DNA of 38,497 nt from Thermoprotei archaeon. GTDB taxonomy: Archaea; Thermoproteota; Methanomethylicia; Nezhaarchaeales; B40-G2. The notes under the pieces were generated by a model. That model was not told the origin of the DNA and ran no database searches. It worked only from the letters and a program-made list of their open reading frames with translations. Positions 31,409 through 38,497 of this stretch are shown here, piece after piece (the first letter of the stretch is position 1; each line of letters begins with the position of its first letter). Position numbers and translations under genes: made by a program. The DNA lies in assembly GCA_003649615.1 (NCBI GenBank), contig QMSI01000006.1:1-38497 (forward strand), in the 5' to 3' direction.

Positions 31409-32077
31409 TCAGGGCTTTTCGCTGGCGTTGTCTTTAGGTAATCCTTTAAATGCGTTTTTAAAGAAGGAGGCTACCAGTTTTCCTACCCTTACTTCATGTC
31501 CTGTCCAAAAGTGGTCAGCCTCTTCGATGAGTATTAGCTTCCTCGGCTCAGCTACAACCTTAGCTACCTCAACGGCTGAGAAGCCTACGAGTTCGTCACG
31601 GCTCCCCCAAACAATGAGCTTTGGCTTACGACAAGTATTAAGCGGCTCGAAGCTGTACATGGAGAAGGGAGGGGACACGAGCGCTAAAACATCTATTCGT
31701 GGATCTTCGCTGGCTGCGTAGGTAGCTACGTATGCTCCAAAGGAGTATCCTGCTACTCCTAGGGAGTCGGGGTCAACGGTATCTATGGATGTTAAGAAGT
31801 CTATGGCTGAGGTTACGTCTATCCTTTCTCCTATACCTTCTTGGTAAGTGCCCTCACTCGACCCTACTCCTCTAAAGTTAAACCTTAAAGCTATAATACC
31901 TTCATCCTCAAGTGCTCTGCATACTTCTTCTACGATGATGTTGTGCATAGATCCTCCGTAAAGCGGATGAGGGTGACACACGGCCACTGCTGAAGCCTTA
32001 TGCTCAAGGCCTGAAGGTACGTGGAGCATTCCTTCAAGTAGGAGGTCACCGCTCTTGAACATCACTCTACGTTCCAA
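31409..32077 (-). CDS. alpha/beta hydrolase
   Basis: A 222-aa hydrolase. The nucleophile elbow GYSFG (S112) is at residues 110-114. The acid is likely in 'WGSRDELVG' and the histidine in 'EEADHFW'. 'CHPHPLYGGSMHNIIV' and 'LRFNFRGVGSSEG' near the N-terminus mark the group of small dienelactone-hydrolase-like esterases. Substrate unknown, cytoplasmic. The start is TTG 32077 or ATG 32062. It is divergent from the OB-fold gene across 195 bases with no other feature seen. Confidence 0.85.
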   Translation of the reverse strand: MERRVMFKSGDLLLEGMLHVPSGLEHKASAVAVCHPHPLYGGSMHNIIVEEVCRALEDEGIIALRFNFRGVGSSEGTYQEGIGERIDVTSAIDFLTSIDTVDPDSLGVAGYSFGAYVATYAASEDPRIDVLALVSPPFSMYSFEPLNTCRKPKLIVWGSRDELVGFSAVEVAKVVAEPRKLILIEEADHFWTGHEVRVGKLVASFFKNAFKGLPKDNASEKP

Positions 32078-32272
32078 GATCTAAGCCTCCAGCCACAGCG
32101 CAGTACATTGAGTTTTCATAGGTATTACAGGCTTTTCACCTCAGCGTGAATCCACCTCCCTATAAGCCTTGCTTCAAAGTTTTACGTAGAGTTTCAAGAG
32201 GATAACCGTAGCGATCGAGGTGTCGAAAAATCCTTTAAGCTTCTCCCTCGAAGTTAACAACGGTGTCCTGGA

Positions 32273-32599
32273 TTGGCTGAGATTTCCTTTAAGGAGTTTG
32301 AACGCTTAGACATAAGAGTTGTGAAAGTGTTGGAGGCTGAACGCATACCTGGCATGACTAGGATCCTTAAGCTAAAGGTTGATGTAGGAGGCGAAACCCG
32401 GGAAATGGTGGTTGGAGGGGCTCAGTACTATCCACCTGAGTTCTTTGTAGGCAAACTCTTCGTGGCTCTCGTTAACCTAGAGGCTAAACGTATAGCTGGC
32501 GTGGAGTCTAAAGGCATGTTGCTGGCTGCAGATTATGGCGGTAAGCCCTTCTGGCTAACCGTGGAGGGCGAGGTCCCTCCCGGAACAAAGGTAAGGTAG
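32273..32599 (+). CDS. stand-alone tRNA-binding OB-fold protein (MetG C-terminal/EMAP-like)
   Basis: A 108-aa single OB-fold domain: 'FERLDIRVVKVLEAERIPGMTRILKLKVDVGGETREMVVGGAQYYPPEFFVGKLFVALVNLEAKRIAGVESKGMLLAA'. This is the tRNA_bind domain found at the C-terminus of bacterial MetRS, in Arc1p/EMAPII and as free archaeal proteins. It probably binds tRNA non-specifically as a dimer and may assist an aminoacyl-tRNA synthetase. The start is TTG 32273; TTTAAG at about 32234 is a possible TATA element. Confidence 0.9.
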   Translation: MAEISFKEFERLDIRVVKVLEAERIPGMTRILKLKVDVGGETREMVVGGAQYYPPEFFVGKLFVALVNLEAKRIAGVESKGMLLAADYGGKPFWLTVEGEVPPGTKVR

Positions 32600-32712
32600 T
32601 TTTTCCCTCCACTTTCGGTCTTCTCCCGGCTACAGGGGTGTGAGGATAGCTTGTAGAGGACGTTTAGCTCCTACCTCGGTTATATGCTGGCTCAAGAATT
32701 AAGCGCATTAAC

Positions 32713-33663
32713 ATGGTGGATGTAGGCTTCATACCGTTAAACGTCGCTGAGAGGCTAGAGAAGGCAGGTATTAGAAGCCTAGAGCTTCTAGCCGCTACTC
32801 CACCGCTACTGATAGCGGAGGTAGCAGGTTTACGTGAAGACGAAGCTGTTGAGCTATGTAGGGAAGCGAGGAATACCTTAGGGTTAGGCTTCACCACAGC
32901 TTTAGAATACTTGGAGAGGAGGAAGTCCATAGGTTACATCACGACCGGATCTAAAGCCCTCGACGACCTTCTAGGCGGTGGGGTTGAAACCAAATCAATA
33001 ACCGAGCTTTGCGGCGAGTATGGTGTAGGTAAGACTCAGCTATGTCACCAGCTATGCGTAACGGTTCAGTTGCCTCTTTCAAGAGGAGGATTAGATGCTT
33101 CAGCCCTCTACCTAGATACGGAAGGTACTTTTAGGCCTGAGCGTTTGATAGAGATAGCTTCAAGGTTTGGCTTAGATCCAAAAGAGGCCTTAAACAACAT
33201 CATCTATGCTAGGGTTTACAATAGCGACCACCAGGTTTTCCTTGTCGAGGAGGCGAGTAAGGTTATAGAGGAGAAGAAGATTAAGCTCCTCGTTATAGAT
33301 AGCCTCGTCGGACACTTTAGAGGAGAATTTTGTGGTAGAGAGACCTTAGCTGAACGTCAACAGAGACTGAATAGACACATCCACCAGCTCCTTAGACTTG
33401 CCGACGTATATAACCTGGCTGTCGTGGTAACTAACCAAGTGCTCTCGGTACCAGACTCTCTAACCACGTTCCCGTTGCAGCGCCCTGTAGGGGGCAACGT
33501 AGTGGCGCATGGCTGCACCTACCGTCTTTGGCTTAGGAAGCTCCACGGACACCGTCGAGCGGCTAAGATATTCGATAGCCCTGGCCGACCTGAAGCGGAG
33601 TGCTTCTTCGCGATCTCCGGAGAAGGTATCAAGGACTTAGAAGACCACATGGATAAACCTTGA
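32713..33663 (+). CDS. radA: DNA recombinase RadA
   Basis: A 316-aa RecA/Rad51-family recombinase that forms filaments on single-stranded DNA for strand exchange. It has an N-terminal helix-hairpin-helix region (about 8-55) and the polymerisation motif FTTA (60-63) in GFTTALEYLERR. Walker A GEYGVGKT (101-108) has Val where Ser is common, and Walker B is LLVIDS (192-197). 'VVVTNQV' and 'RPVGGNVVAHGCTYRLWLRK' form loop 2 and its flank. The start is ATG. Length fits crenarchaeal RadA. Confidence 0.95.
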   Translation: MVDVGFIPLNVAERLEKAGIRSLELLAATPPLLIAEVAGLREDEAVELCREARNTLGLGFTTALEYLERRKSIGYITTGSKALDDLLGGGVETKSITELCGEYGVGKTQLCHQLCVTVQLPLSRGGLDASALYLDTEGTFRPERLIEIASRFGLDPKEALNNIIYARVYNSDHQVFLVEEASKVIEEKKIKLLVIDSLVGHFRGEFCGRETLAERQQRLNRHIHQLLRLADVYNLAVVVTNQVLSVPDSLTTFPLQRPVGGNVVAHGCTYRLWLRKLHGHRRAAKIFDSPGRPEAECFFAISGEGIKDLEDHMDKP

Positions 33664-33740
33664 GCTTCTCTTACTGGCTTTATTAAACATAACATGGAGC
33701 TAGGTAAAAGGATTATTAACTCCTAAACGGCAAAGCTTAA

Positions 33741-34377
33741 TTGTTGAATAAGTCAGCTCTAATAACCTTAATGTTCTTGGCTTTGCTTTTTCCTCCCAGT
33801 CACTGTCACAGCAACGGAGATCATCGAGGGCGATATTATCATAGAAGGAAACCAAACGATGGTGGATAGGGATATCTCGTTGAGCGGGGACATCATAATT
33901 AATCCTGGCGCAAGCCTAATTATTAAGAACTCTGAGATCACAATAAACAGTAATATAAAAATGAATACCGTATTTATGTAGGACCAGATGCTTACCTAAA
34001 AATCGAGAATTCAAGGTTGTTGGAAGGCCTAGAACAAGGTGTATCAGGTCTTCCTGTTGGGAGTGAGCTTGTTAAGCCTAGGGAGACGTTAATTGCTGTT
34101 GATAAAAGCGCAACGCTCTACATGAGGAACGCTCTTTCAGAGCTAAGAGTACAGATCGATGGCAGAGTTCACATAGAGAACTCGACACTGGTTTTTTGAG
34201 ATCGGAAGAGTGGTTCCTGAGCAAGGTATCTTAGCATACTTGTTTCCTGTTCTTCTTGCTATGATAGGTTACGGATTGATTTACTGGTGGCGAAGGGGGG
34301 TTAAGTGGGTCTCCGCTACGTGTTTCCTCGCAGCAGCTTTTCTACTCTCAGAGACATGTATTATGTGCAATAAATGA
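33741..34377 (+). pseudogene. frameshifted membrane-anchored surface protein
   Basis: Three single-base homopolymer changes break a gene that is otherwise readable throughout. Segment 1 (from TTG 33741 or 33744) gives a signal peptide (NKSALITLMFLALLF). An extra T in the T5 run at 33787-33791 shifts into 'LPVTVTATEIIEGDIIIEGN...NPGASLIIKNSEITIN', a beta-helix-like repeat region. A missing A in the A5 run at 33957-33961 shifts into 'YRIYVGPDAYLKIENS...VHIENSTLVF'. An extra T in the T6 run at 34192-34197 shifts into 'EIGRVVPEQGILAYLFPVLLAMIGYGLIYWW' and a second membrane helix, ending at TGA 34375-34377. The repaired product would be about 210 aa: exported, with repeats and a C-terminal anchor. 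Sequencing error cannot be excluded. Confidence 0.75.
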
Positions 34378-34544
34378 CCATTACCGAGCATAGACTACAT
34401 GTGGTTCTTAGCGGGCTTTTCATATCAACCTACTTTATCGTTATTGGCCAATGCCTATCTTTGAGGAAGAAGACCTTGGTCTTGCTCGTGTTAGCAACGA
34501 TCTTGGTGGTCGGAAACCTATTCATTGAAGCCATTTTCCTTTAA
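34374..34544 (+). CDS. 56-aa two-helix membrane protein
   Basis: A small gene encoding MTITEHRLHV... with two hydrophobic helices (about residues 10-29 and 34-55) joined by a short basic turn (SLRKK). Its ATG overlaps the stop of the frameshifted surface-protein gene as ATGA (34374-34377), the usual sign of translational coupling. No family is recognised. If the upstream gene is truly decayed, expression of this gene may be reduced. Confidence 0.5.
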   Translation: MTITEHRLHVVLSGLFISTYFIVIGQCLSLRKKTLVLLVLATILVVGNLFIEAIFL

Positions 34545-34555
34545 AAACAAGCCTC

Positions 34556-35650
34556 TTAAGTCGAGGAAGCAGCTTCCTTCCTTAAACGTCTAAGTTTTTC
34601 TACCTCTCCTAGCACCACTAACCCGTCGTCCTCAACTAACTCCTCGTCAAGCCTTGGAGGATATATCATGAGCCTACCTTTAACCACGGCTATCGGCATT
34701 ATGTTGTGCTTATCCATCAACTCATGGAAGACATCGACGTACTTCATACCCTTAAACCTTTTTGCTGATATGACTGCGAGGTCTTTGCCTTTGACAGCTG
34801 TAGATATGTCGTCAAGCAGCATTGCTACTGGAGCTTCGAAAGCCGCGCTGGCGAGCAGCCTACCGCTAAAACAGCTCGTTGAAACAACGTGATCAGCTCC
34901 AGCTTCCCTTATCAAGGGTATGCTCTCCTTACGTTTCGCCTCGGCTATTATCTTCACCTCTTTACCTTTCGCAGCCCTCTTCACAGCCAATATTGTTAAG
35001 GCTGTGGTGGAGTCGTCATCAGCTGCGATTATTAGGGTCCCGGCCTCCTCTACGTTTGCTCTCTCTAGTACTTCGTGGATTAAGGGGTCTCCTACCAGCA
35101 CCTCTACCCCTTCAGGTATCGATAACTCCTCCTTCTCCTCTGAGCTTGGGACAATAACTACTATCCTTCGCCTGGGAATGTTGCCGCTCTTCATATTGAC
35201 ATCGAGCTCAGACACCACCGCTTCCAAGCTACCCCCCCTACCGATCACCACGTAGTGCTCCTTGAAACCTACGCTATGCAACCCCATTAACCTCCGGTAG
35301 CTAAGCGACGCGTAATACTCTGCTAGAACAGATACAAAAGCAGTGAACACTATAATTCCAGTCACGGCGGTCTCAACGGCTACTATCCTTCCAGCCCAGC
35401 TATGGGGGACCACGTCGCCATAGCCGATGGTGGCTGTGGTTATGAAAGCCCAGTACACTGCGTCCATTAAGCTTAACCCCTGAACGTGGCCTTCAACAAG
35501 CCAGAACATGAACGAGTTGAACAGTACTACAGCCAAGAAGCCTACTGCTACGTAAGGAATCCTTGACGCTTTAATCGATCTAAAAAGTCTAGTCACCTTC
35601 CTAACCAAGTGGACTAGGATAGGGATCAAACAGGGCCCCATCAAAATCAT
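34556..35650 (-). CDS. potassium channel with RCK (TrkA-N) domain
   Basis: A 364-aa MthK-like channel subunit. Membrane helix 1 is at about 33-52, the pore helix and selectivity filter TTATIGYGD at 71-79, and helix 2 at about 87-112. The cytoplasmic RCK domain begins at about 131 with 'HYVVIGRGGSLEAVVSELD'. The usual G-x-G-x-x-G nucleotide loop reads GRGGSL, so nucleotide binding may be altered. A TrkA-C-like region ends the protein ('PRLDEELVEDDGLVVLGEVEKL'). Tetramers would conduct K+ and be gated by ions or nucleotides. The ATG start is divergent from ppsA across about 100 bases. Confidence 0.9.
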   Translation of the reverse strand: MILMGPCLIPILVHLVRKVTRLFRSIKASRIPYVAVGFLAVVLFNSFMFWLVEGHVQGLSLMDAVYWAFITTATIGYGDVVPHSWAGRIVAVETAVTGIIVFTAFVSVLAEYYASLSYRRLMGLHSVGFKEHYVVIGRGGSLEAVVSELDVNMKSGNIPRRRIVVIVPSSEEKEELSIPEGVEVLVGDPLIHEVLERANVEEAGTLIIAADDDSTTALTILAVKRAAKGKEVKIIAEAKRKESIPLIREAGADHVVSTSCFSGRLLASAAFEAPVAMLLDDISTAVKGKDLAVISAKRFKGMKYVDVFHELMDKHNIMPIAVVKGRLMIYPPRLDEELVEDDGLVVLGEVEKLRRLRKEAASST

Positions 35651-35701
35651 CCCTTAGGTAGCTAATTATCTACCGGCCCCCGCCTTCAAGCTAGGGGTTA
35701 G

Positions 35702-35709
35702 TTTTAAAA
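35702..35709 (+). promoter_or_regulatory. TATA-like box of ppsA
   Basis: TTTTAAAA is about 50 bases before the ppsA ATG, giving a leader of about 24 bases that contains GAGGT (35743-35747) 8 bases before the start. This is one of the clearer promoter-plus-Shine-Dalgarno combinations in the window. Confidence 0.5.
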
Positions 35710-35755
35710 TCGTGCGCTCAGTATAGGTTCAGCTCTGTCCACGAGGTAATACACC

Positions 35756-38176
35756 ATGTCTCTGCCAGTCTTTACCCTATGGTTTGAGGAGATAAGGAAG
35801 GAGGATATACCGAAGGCTGGAGGTAAGGGGGCAAACCTAGGTGAGATGCTCAACGCGGGCATACCTGTACCTCCAGGCTTTGTCATAACTGCTCAAGCTT
35901 ACAAGTTCTTCCTTGAAAAAACAGGGATAGCTCAACGCATATATCAGGTTATAAAGGACCACGTTAAGGAGGTCAACGACCCTAAAGGCTACGAAGACGC
36001 CAGCCGAGAAATACGTAAGTTCATTGAAGCCACCCCTATGCCTAAGGAAATAAAGGAGGCTATTGTCAAACAGTACCGTGAGTTATCTAAGCGGGTAGGT
36101 TTACAAGAAGCGTACGTAGCTGTTCGATCAAGCGCCACCGCCGAGGACTTACCAGACGCGAGCTTTGCAGGTCAACAGGAGACTTACCTAAACGTCAGGG
36201 GAGAGGAAGAGCTCCTCGAGAAAACTGTTCAGTGCTGGTCAAGCCTCTTTACGCCGCGAGCCATCTTCTACCGCCAGCAGAAAGGCTTCCCGCACGAGAA
36301 GGTGTTGATAAGTGTGGTCGTCCAGAAAATGGTGAACTCCAAGGCTGCCGGGGTAATGTTCACCATACACCCAGTAACCGGCGACCCTTCAAAGATAGTG
36401 ATTGAAGGCAACTGGGGACTAGGCGAAAGCGTGGTAAGTGGCTCGGTCACGCCTGACCGCTTCATCGTCGATAAAAACACCCTCGAAGTTGTGGAGCAAG
36501 AGATTGCCGAGAAGACCATAGAGTACATACGCGACCCTGTCACGGGCAAAACCATCCACGCAGAGGTCCCACCTGAACGTAGACGCCAACCCTGCATTAA
36601 CCAAGACGAGATTAAACGCCTAGCCGAGCTGGCAATAAAGATCGAGAAACATTACGGGAGGCCCCAGGACATAGAGTGGGCCATTGACCGTGACTTACCC
36701 TTCCCAGAAAACGTCTTCATAGTTCAAAGCCGAGCAGAAACCATATGGGGCCAGCGAGCCGCTGCACCCACAGCGCCTACAGCTGGCCCGACGATAACTG
36801 CTGCTCCTCTCCTTAAAGGTCTACCAGCCAGCCCAGGAATAGCTTACGGCGTTGCCCGTGTAGCTTTTAGCCCCGAGGAGCTAGCTACTAGCTTCAATAA
36901 AGGGGATATCCTCGTTACCAAGATGACCAACCCTGACTGGGTACCTTACATGCGCGTCGCTAGTGCTATCGTAACCGACGATGGAGGAATGACATGTCAC
37001 GCAGCCATCGTAAGCCGAGAACTAGGCATACCGGCCATCGTAGGTACAGGTAATGCCACCAAACTCATGAAGACGGGTCAAGAATATACCGTGGACGCTA
37101 AGACAGGCGTAGTGTACGAAGGTAAGGTGGAAGCCGTAATATCGGCTGCCGCTCCACCCGCCCCAGCTGCCGCGGCGCCTACAGCCCTCATGGCTATGGA
37201 GATGGCGCCAATCACAGCCACCAAGATATACATGAACCTAGGCGTCCCCGAGAAGATAACTGAGTACAAGAACCTACCCTTCGACGGAATAGGCCTTATG
37301 CGCATCGAGTTCATCATGGCCAGCTGGATAGGCGAACATCCACTCTACCTTCTCGAAACAGGCCAGCAACAAAAGTTCATAGATAAGCTGGCTGAAGGCA
37401 TCGCCATGGTAGCCCGCGAAATATATCCACGACCAGTCGTTGTACGCCTCTCCGACTTCAAAACTAACGAATACCGTAAGCTCAAAGGTGGAGAGAAGTA
37501 TGAGCCATCAGAGGATAACCCTATGCTCGGATGGAGAGGTGTCAGTCGCTACGTCAGCCCCCAGTACCGCGATGCTTTCAGGCTCGAGTTGAAGGCGATC
37601 AAGAAGGTTCGAGACGAGATGGGATTGAAGAACGTGTGGGTCATGCTGCCTTTTGTCAGAGCTACTTGGGAGGTTGAGGAAGTACTACAGCTTATGGAGG
37701 AGGAGGGCCTGCGCCGTGGGCGCGACTTTAAGGTTTGGGCTATGGCTGAGGTGCCGTCAATCATATTCCTTGCGGACGAGTTCTGCAAGTACTTTGATGG
37801 GTTCAGCATCGGCAGCAACGATTTGACACAGCTTATCCTCGGGACGGACCGTGACTCACAAATTCTACCAGAGATCGATCCGAGGTATTTTGATGAACGT
37901 GACCCAGCTGTGAGGCGAGCGATCGAGCATTTAATTAAGACAGCCCACCGCTACGGCGTGACCGTAAGCATCTGTGGGCAAGGCCCAAGCGTGTATCCTG
38001 AGTTTACAGAGTTCTTAGTGCGCTGTGGCATTGATAGCATCAGCGTGAACCCTGACGTGGTGACCCGGACACGTCGTTTAGTGGCTAGCGTGGAACGTAA
38101 GGTGATGCTTGAACGCCTGGCTGAGCTTCAGCGCCGCGGCGAAGAAGAGAAGCTAGAACTTCTATGGTCTGAATGA
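35756..38176 (+). CDS. ppsA: phosphoenolpyruvate synthase
   Basis: An 806-aa enzyme converting pyruvate, ATP and water to PEP, AMP and phosphate for gluconeogenesis. The N-terminal ATP-grasp-like domain has GGKGANLGEML (about 22-32) and 'AVRSSATAEDLPDASFAGQQETYLN'. The central phosphohistidine domain has DDGGMTCHAAIVSRELGIPAIVG, with catalytic His at about 415. The C-terminal TIM barrel carries the PEP-binding segments 'GSNDLTQLILGTDRDS' and 'SICGQGPSVYPEFTEFLV'. Two Ala/Pro/Thr-rich linkers flank the His domain, as in archaeal PpsA. Coding-strand composition appears to change at about 37540, from A/C-rich to G-rich codons. It is convergent with the M48 protease gene. Confidence 0.96.
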   Translation: MSLPVFTLWFEEIRKEDIPKAGGKGANLGEMLNAGIPVPPGFVITAQAYKFFLEKTGIAQRIYQVIKDHVKEVNDPKGYEDASREIRKFIEATPMPKEIKEAIVKQYRELSKRVGLQEAYVAVRSSATAEDLPDASFAGQQETYLNVRGEEELLEKTVQCWSSLFTPRAIFYRQQKGFPHEKVLISVVVQKMVNSKAAGVMFTIHPVTGDPSKIVIEGNWGLGESVVSGSVTPDRFIVDKNTLEVVEQEIAEKTIEYIRDPVTGKTIHAEVPPERRRQPCINQDEIKRLAELAIKIEKHYGRPQDIEWAIDRDLPFPENVFIVQSRAETIWGQRAAAPTAPTAGPTITAAPLLKGLPASPGIAYGVARVAFSPEELATSFNKGDILVTKMTNPDWVPYMRVASAIVTDDGGMTCHAAIVSRELGIPAIVGTGNATKLMKTGQEYTVDAKTGVVYEGKVEAVISAAAPPAPAAAAPTALMAMEMAPITATKIYMNLGVPEKITEYKNLPFDGIGLMRIEFIMASWIGEHPLYLLETGQQQKFIDKLAEGIAMVAREIYPRPVVVRLSDFKTNEYRKLKGGEKYEPSEDNPMLGWRGVSRYVSPQYRDAFRLELKAIKKVRDEMGLKNVWVMLPFVRATWEVEEVLQLMEEEGLRRGRDFKVWAMAEVPSIIFLADEFCKYFDGFSIGSNDLTQLILGTDRDSQILPEIDPRYFDERDPAVRRAIEHLIKTAHRYGVTVSICGQGPSVYPEFTEFLVRCGIDSISVNPDVVTRTRRLVASVERKVMLERLAELQRRGEEEKLELLWSE

Positions 38177-38255
38177 AATAACGACAATCCTATATTTTTA
38201 TCTTAACGTTATCTCCATGTATGAACTTTAGGTTAGAGCATCTTAAGTTGTTGCC

Positions 38256-38497
38256 TCAGCCGTTAAGAGTCTTGGCCTTCTCGATTCTATGGTGTAGTGG
38301 TGGATGTGGTTTAACGAGTTTAGCTATCGCTTTGAGCATTTTTTCACCGAGAGTTGATGGTTTACCATGCTGCTTTGCGATCTTAGATAGAGCCTTGATC
38401 AAGCTTTCTGTTCCTACAGTCTTAGCGGCGTATTGATCAGCATAGAGTTCTTCAGGCCAGTAGATCTTCTTGGTTATTAGTCTTAGGATGATTAAGG
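38256..38497 (-). CDS. M48-family (HtpX-like) metalloprotease, C-terminal fragment
   Basis: The 3' end of a gene that runs off the right edge; about 80 residues are visible. 'KKIYWPEELYADQYAAKTVGTESLIKALSKIAKQHG' matches the M48 segment bearing the third zinc ligand (Glu in EELYAD) and following helix. 'HPPLHHRIEKAKTLNG' matches the conserved HPP-x(2)-x-RI tail of HtpX-type proteases. The HEXXH motif would lie outside the window. The stop TGA reads at 38258-38256. It is convergent with ppsA, 79 bases apart. It is likely a membrane protease in protein quality control, inferred from family. Confidence 0.8.
   Translation of the reverse strand, partial: LIILRLITKKIYWPEELYADQYAAKTVGTESLIKALSKIAKQHGKPSTLGEKMLKAIAKLVKPHPPLHHRIEKAKTLNG

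Noticed and set aside
33664-34555. Insertion sequence or transposon remnant between radA and the K+ channel
   Set aside because: The broken ORFs read as one signal-peptide/beta-repeat/membrane-anchor protein; no transposase motifs or terminal inverted repeats are seen.
38221-38436. Plus-strand ORF of 71 codons after ppsA
   Set aside because: The minus strand encodes a clear M48-type protease C-terminus (EELYAD, HPP..RI) over the same bases, so the plus ORF is a shadow.

Overview
The window is a gene-dense stretch of an archaeal chromosome, most likely from a thermophilic TACK-type (Thermoproteota-related) lineage; the phylum cannot be fixed from the sequence alone. Archaeal markers are everywhere: the 3' end of a 23S rRNA gene, a tRNA-Ile gene split by an intron with a bulge-helix-bulge fold, archaeal ribosomal proteins S15 and S3Ae (S1e), aRF1, aIF5A, RadA, HerA/NurA, a Cdc45-like RecJ homologue and three KEOPS subunits. 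Many genes start with TTG or GTG. TATA-like boxes lie about 25-35 bases before several starts, which suggests leaderless or short-leader transcripts.

Layout. 1-600: end of 23S rRNA and tRNA-Ile(GAU). 779-1800: a predicted ECF-type membrane component overlapping the tRNA methyltransferase gene trmO. 2078-5430 is an accessory island. It holds an EVE-domain protein fused to a PD-(D/E)XK-like nuclease domain, a YhfC-like intramembrane protease, a perfect hairpin, a 32-codon ORF, and a P-loop ATPase preceded by tandem palindromic repeats. 5431-8122: the herA-nurA operon. 8254-10299: a secreted beta-propeller protein ending in a dockerin domain. 10367-12111: a small membrane protein and a six-hairpin glycoside hydrolase. 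12222-14737: tRNA-Ala(CGC) and valS. 14883-16564: a small heat-shock protein and aRF1. 16604-20400: pyrH facing an eif5A-nadK-NSUN-type operon, then rdgB.

20486-26518 is a co-oriented housekeeping block: rps15, Cdc45/RecJ-like, pcc1, serS, rps3ae and a radical SAM gene. The serS gene is of the rare zinc-dependent 'methanogen' type. 26524-30849 holds DUF2095, a YchF-like GTPase and kae1 leftward. Divergent from kae1 is an operon of two unknown coiled-coil genes followed by bud32. 30906-33663: an Lrp regulator, an alpha/beta hydrolase, a tRNA-binding OB-fold protein and radA. 33741-34544: a decayed surface-protein gene with three single-base homopolymer frameshifts, followed by a translationally coupled 56-aa membrane protein. 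34556-38497: a K+ channel with RCK domain, ppsA, and the 3' end of an M48 (HtpX-like) protease gene cut by the right edge.

Functionally, the t6A pathway is strongly represented: kae1, bud32, pcc1, and trmO, which methylates t6A. Replication and repair are represented by herA/nurA, the Cdc45-like gene and radA. The best candidates for undescribed biology are the coiled-coil pair tied to the KEOPS genes, the EVE-nuclease, the palindrome-regulated ATPase beside herA-nurA, and the archaeal dockerin protein.
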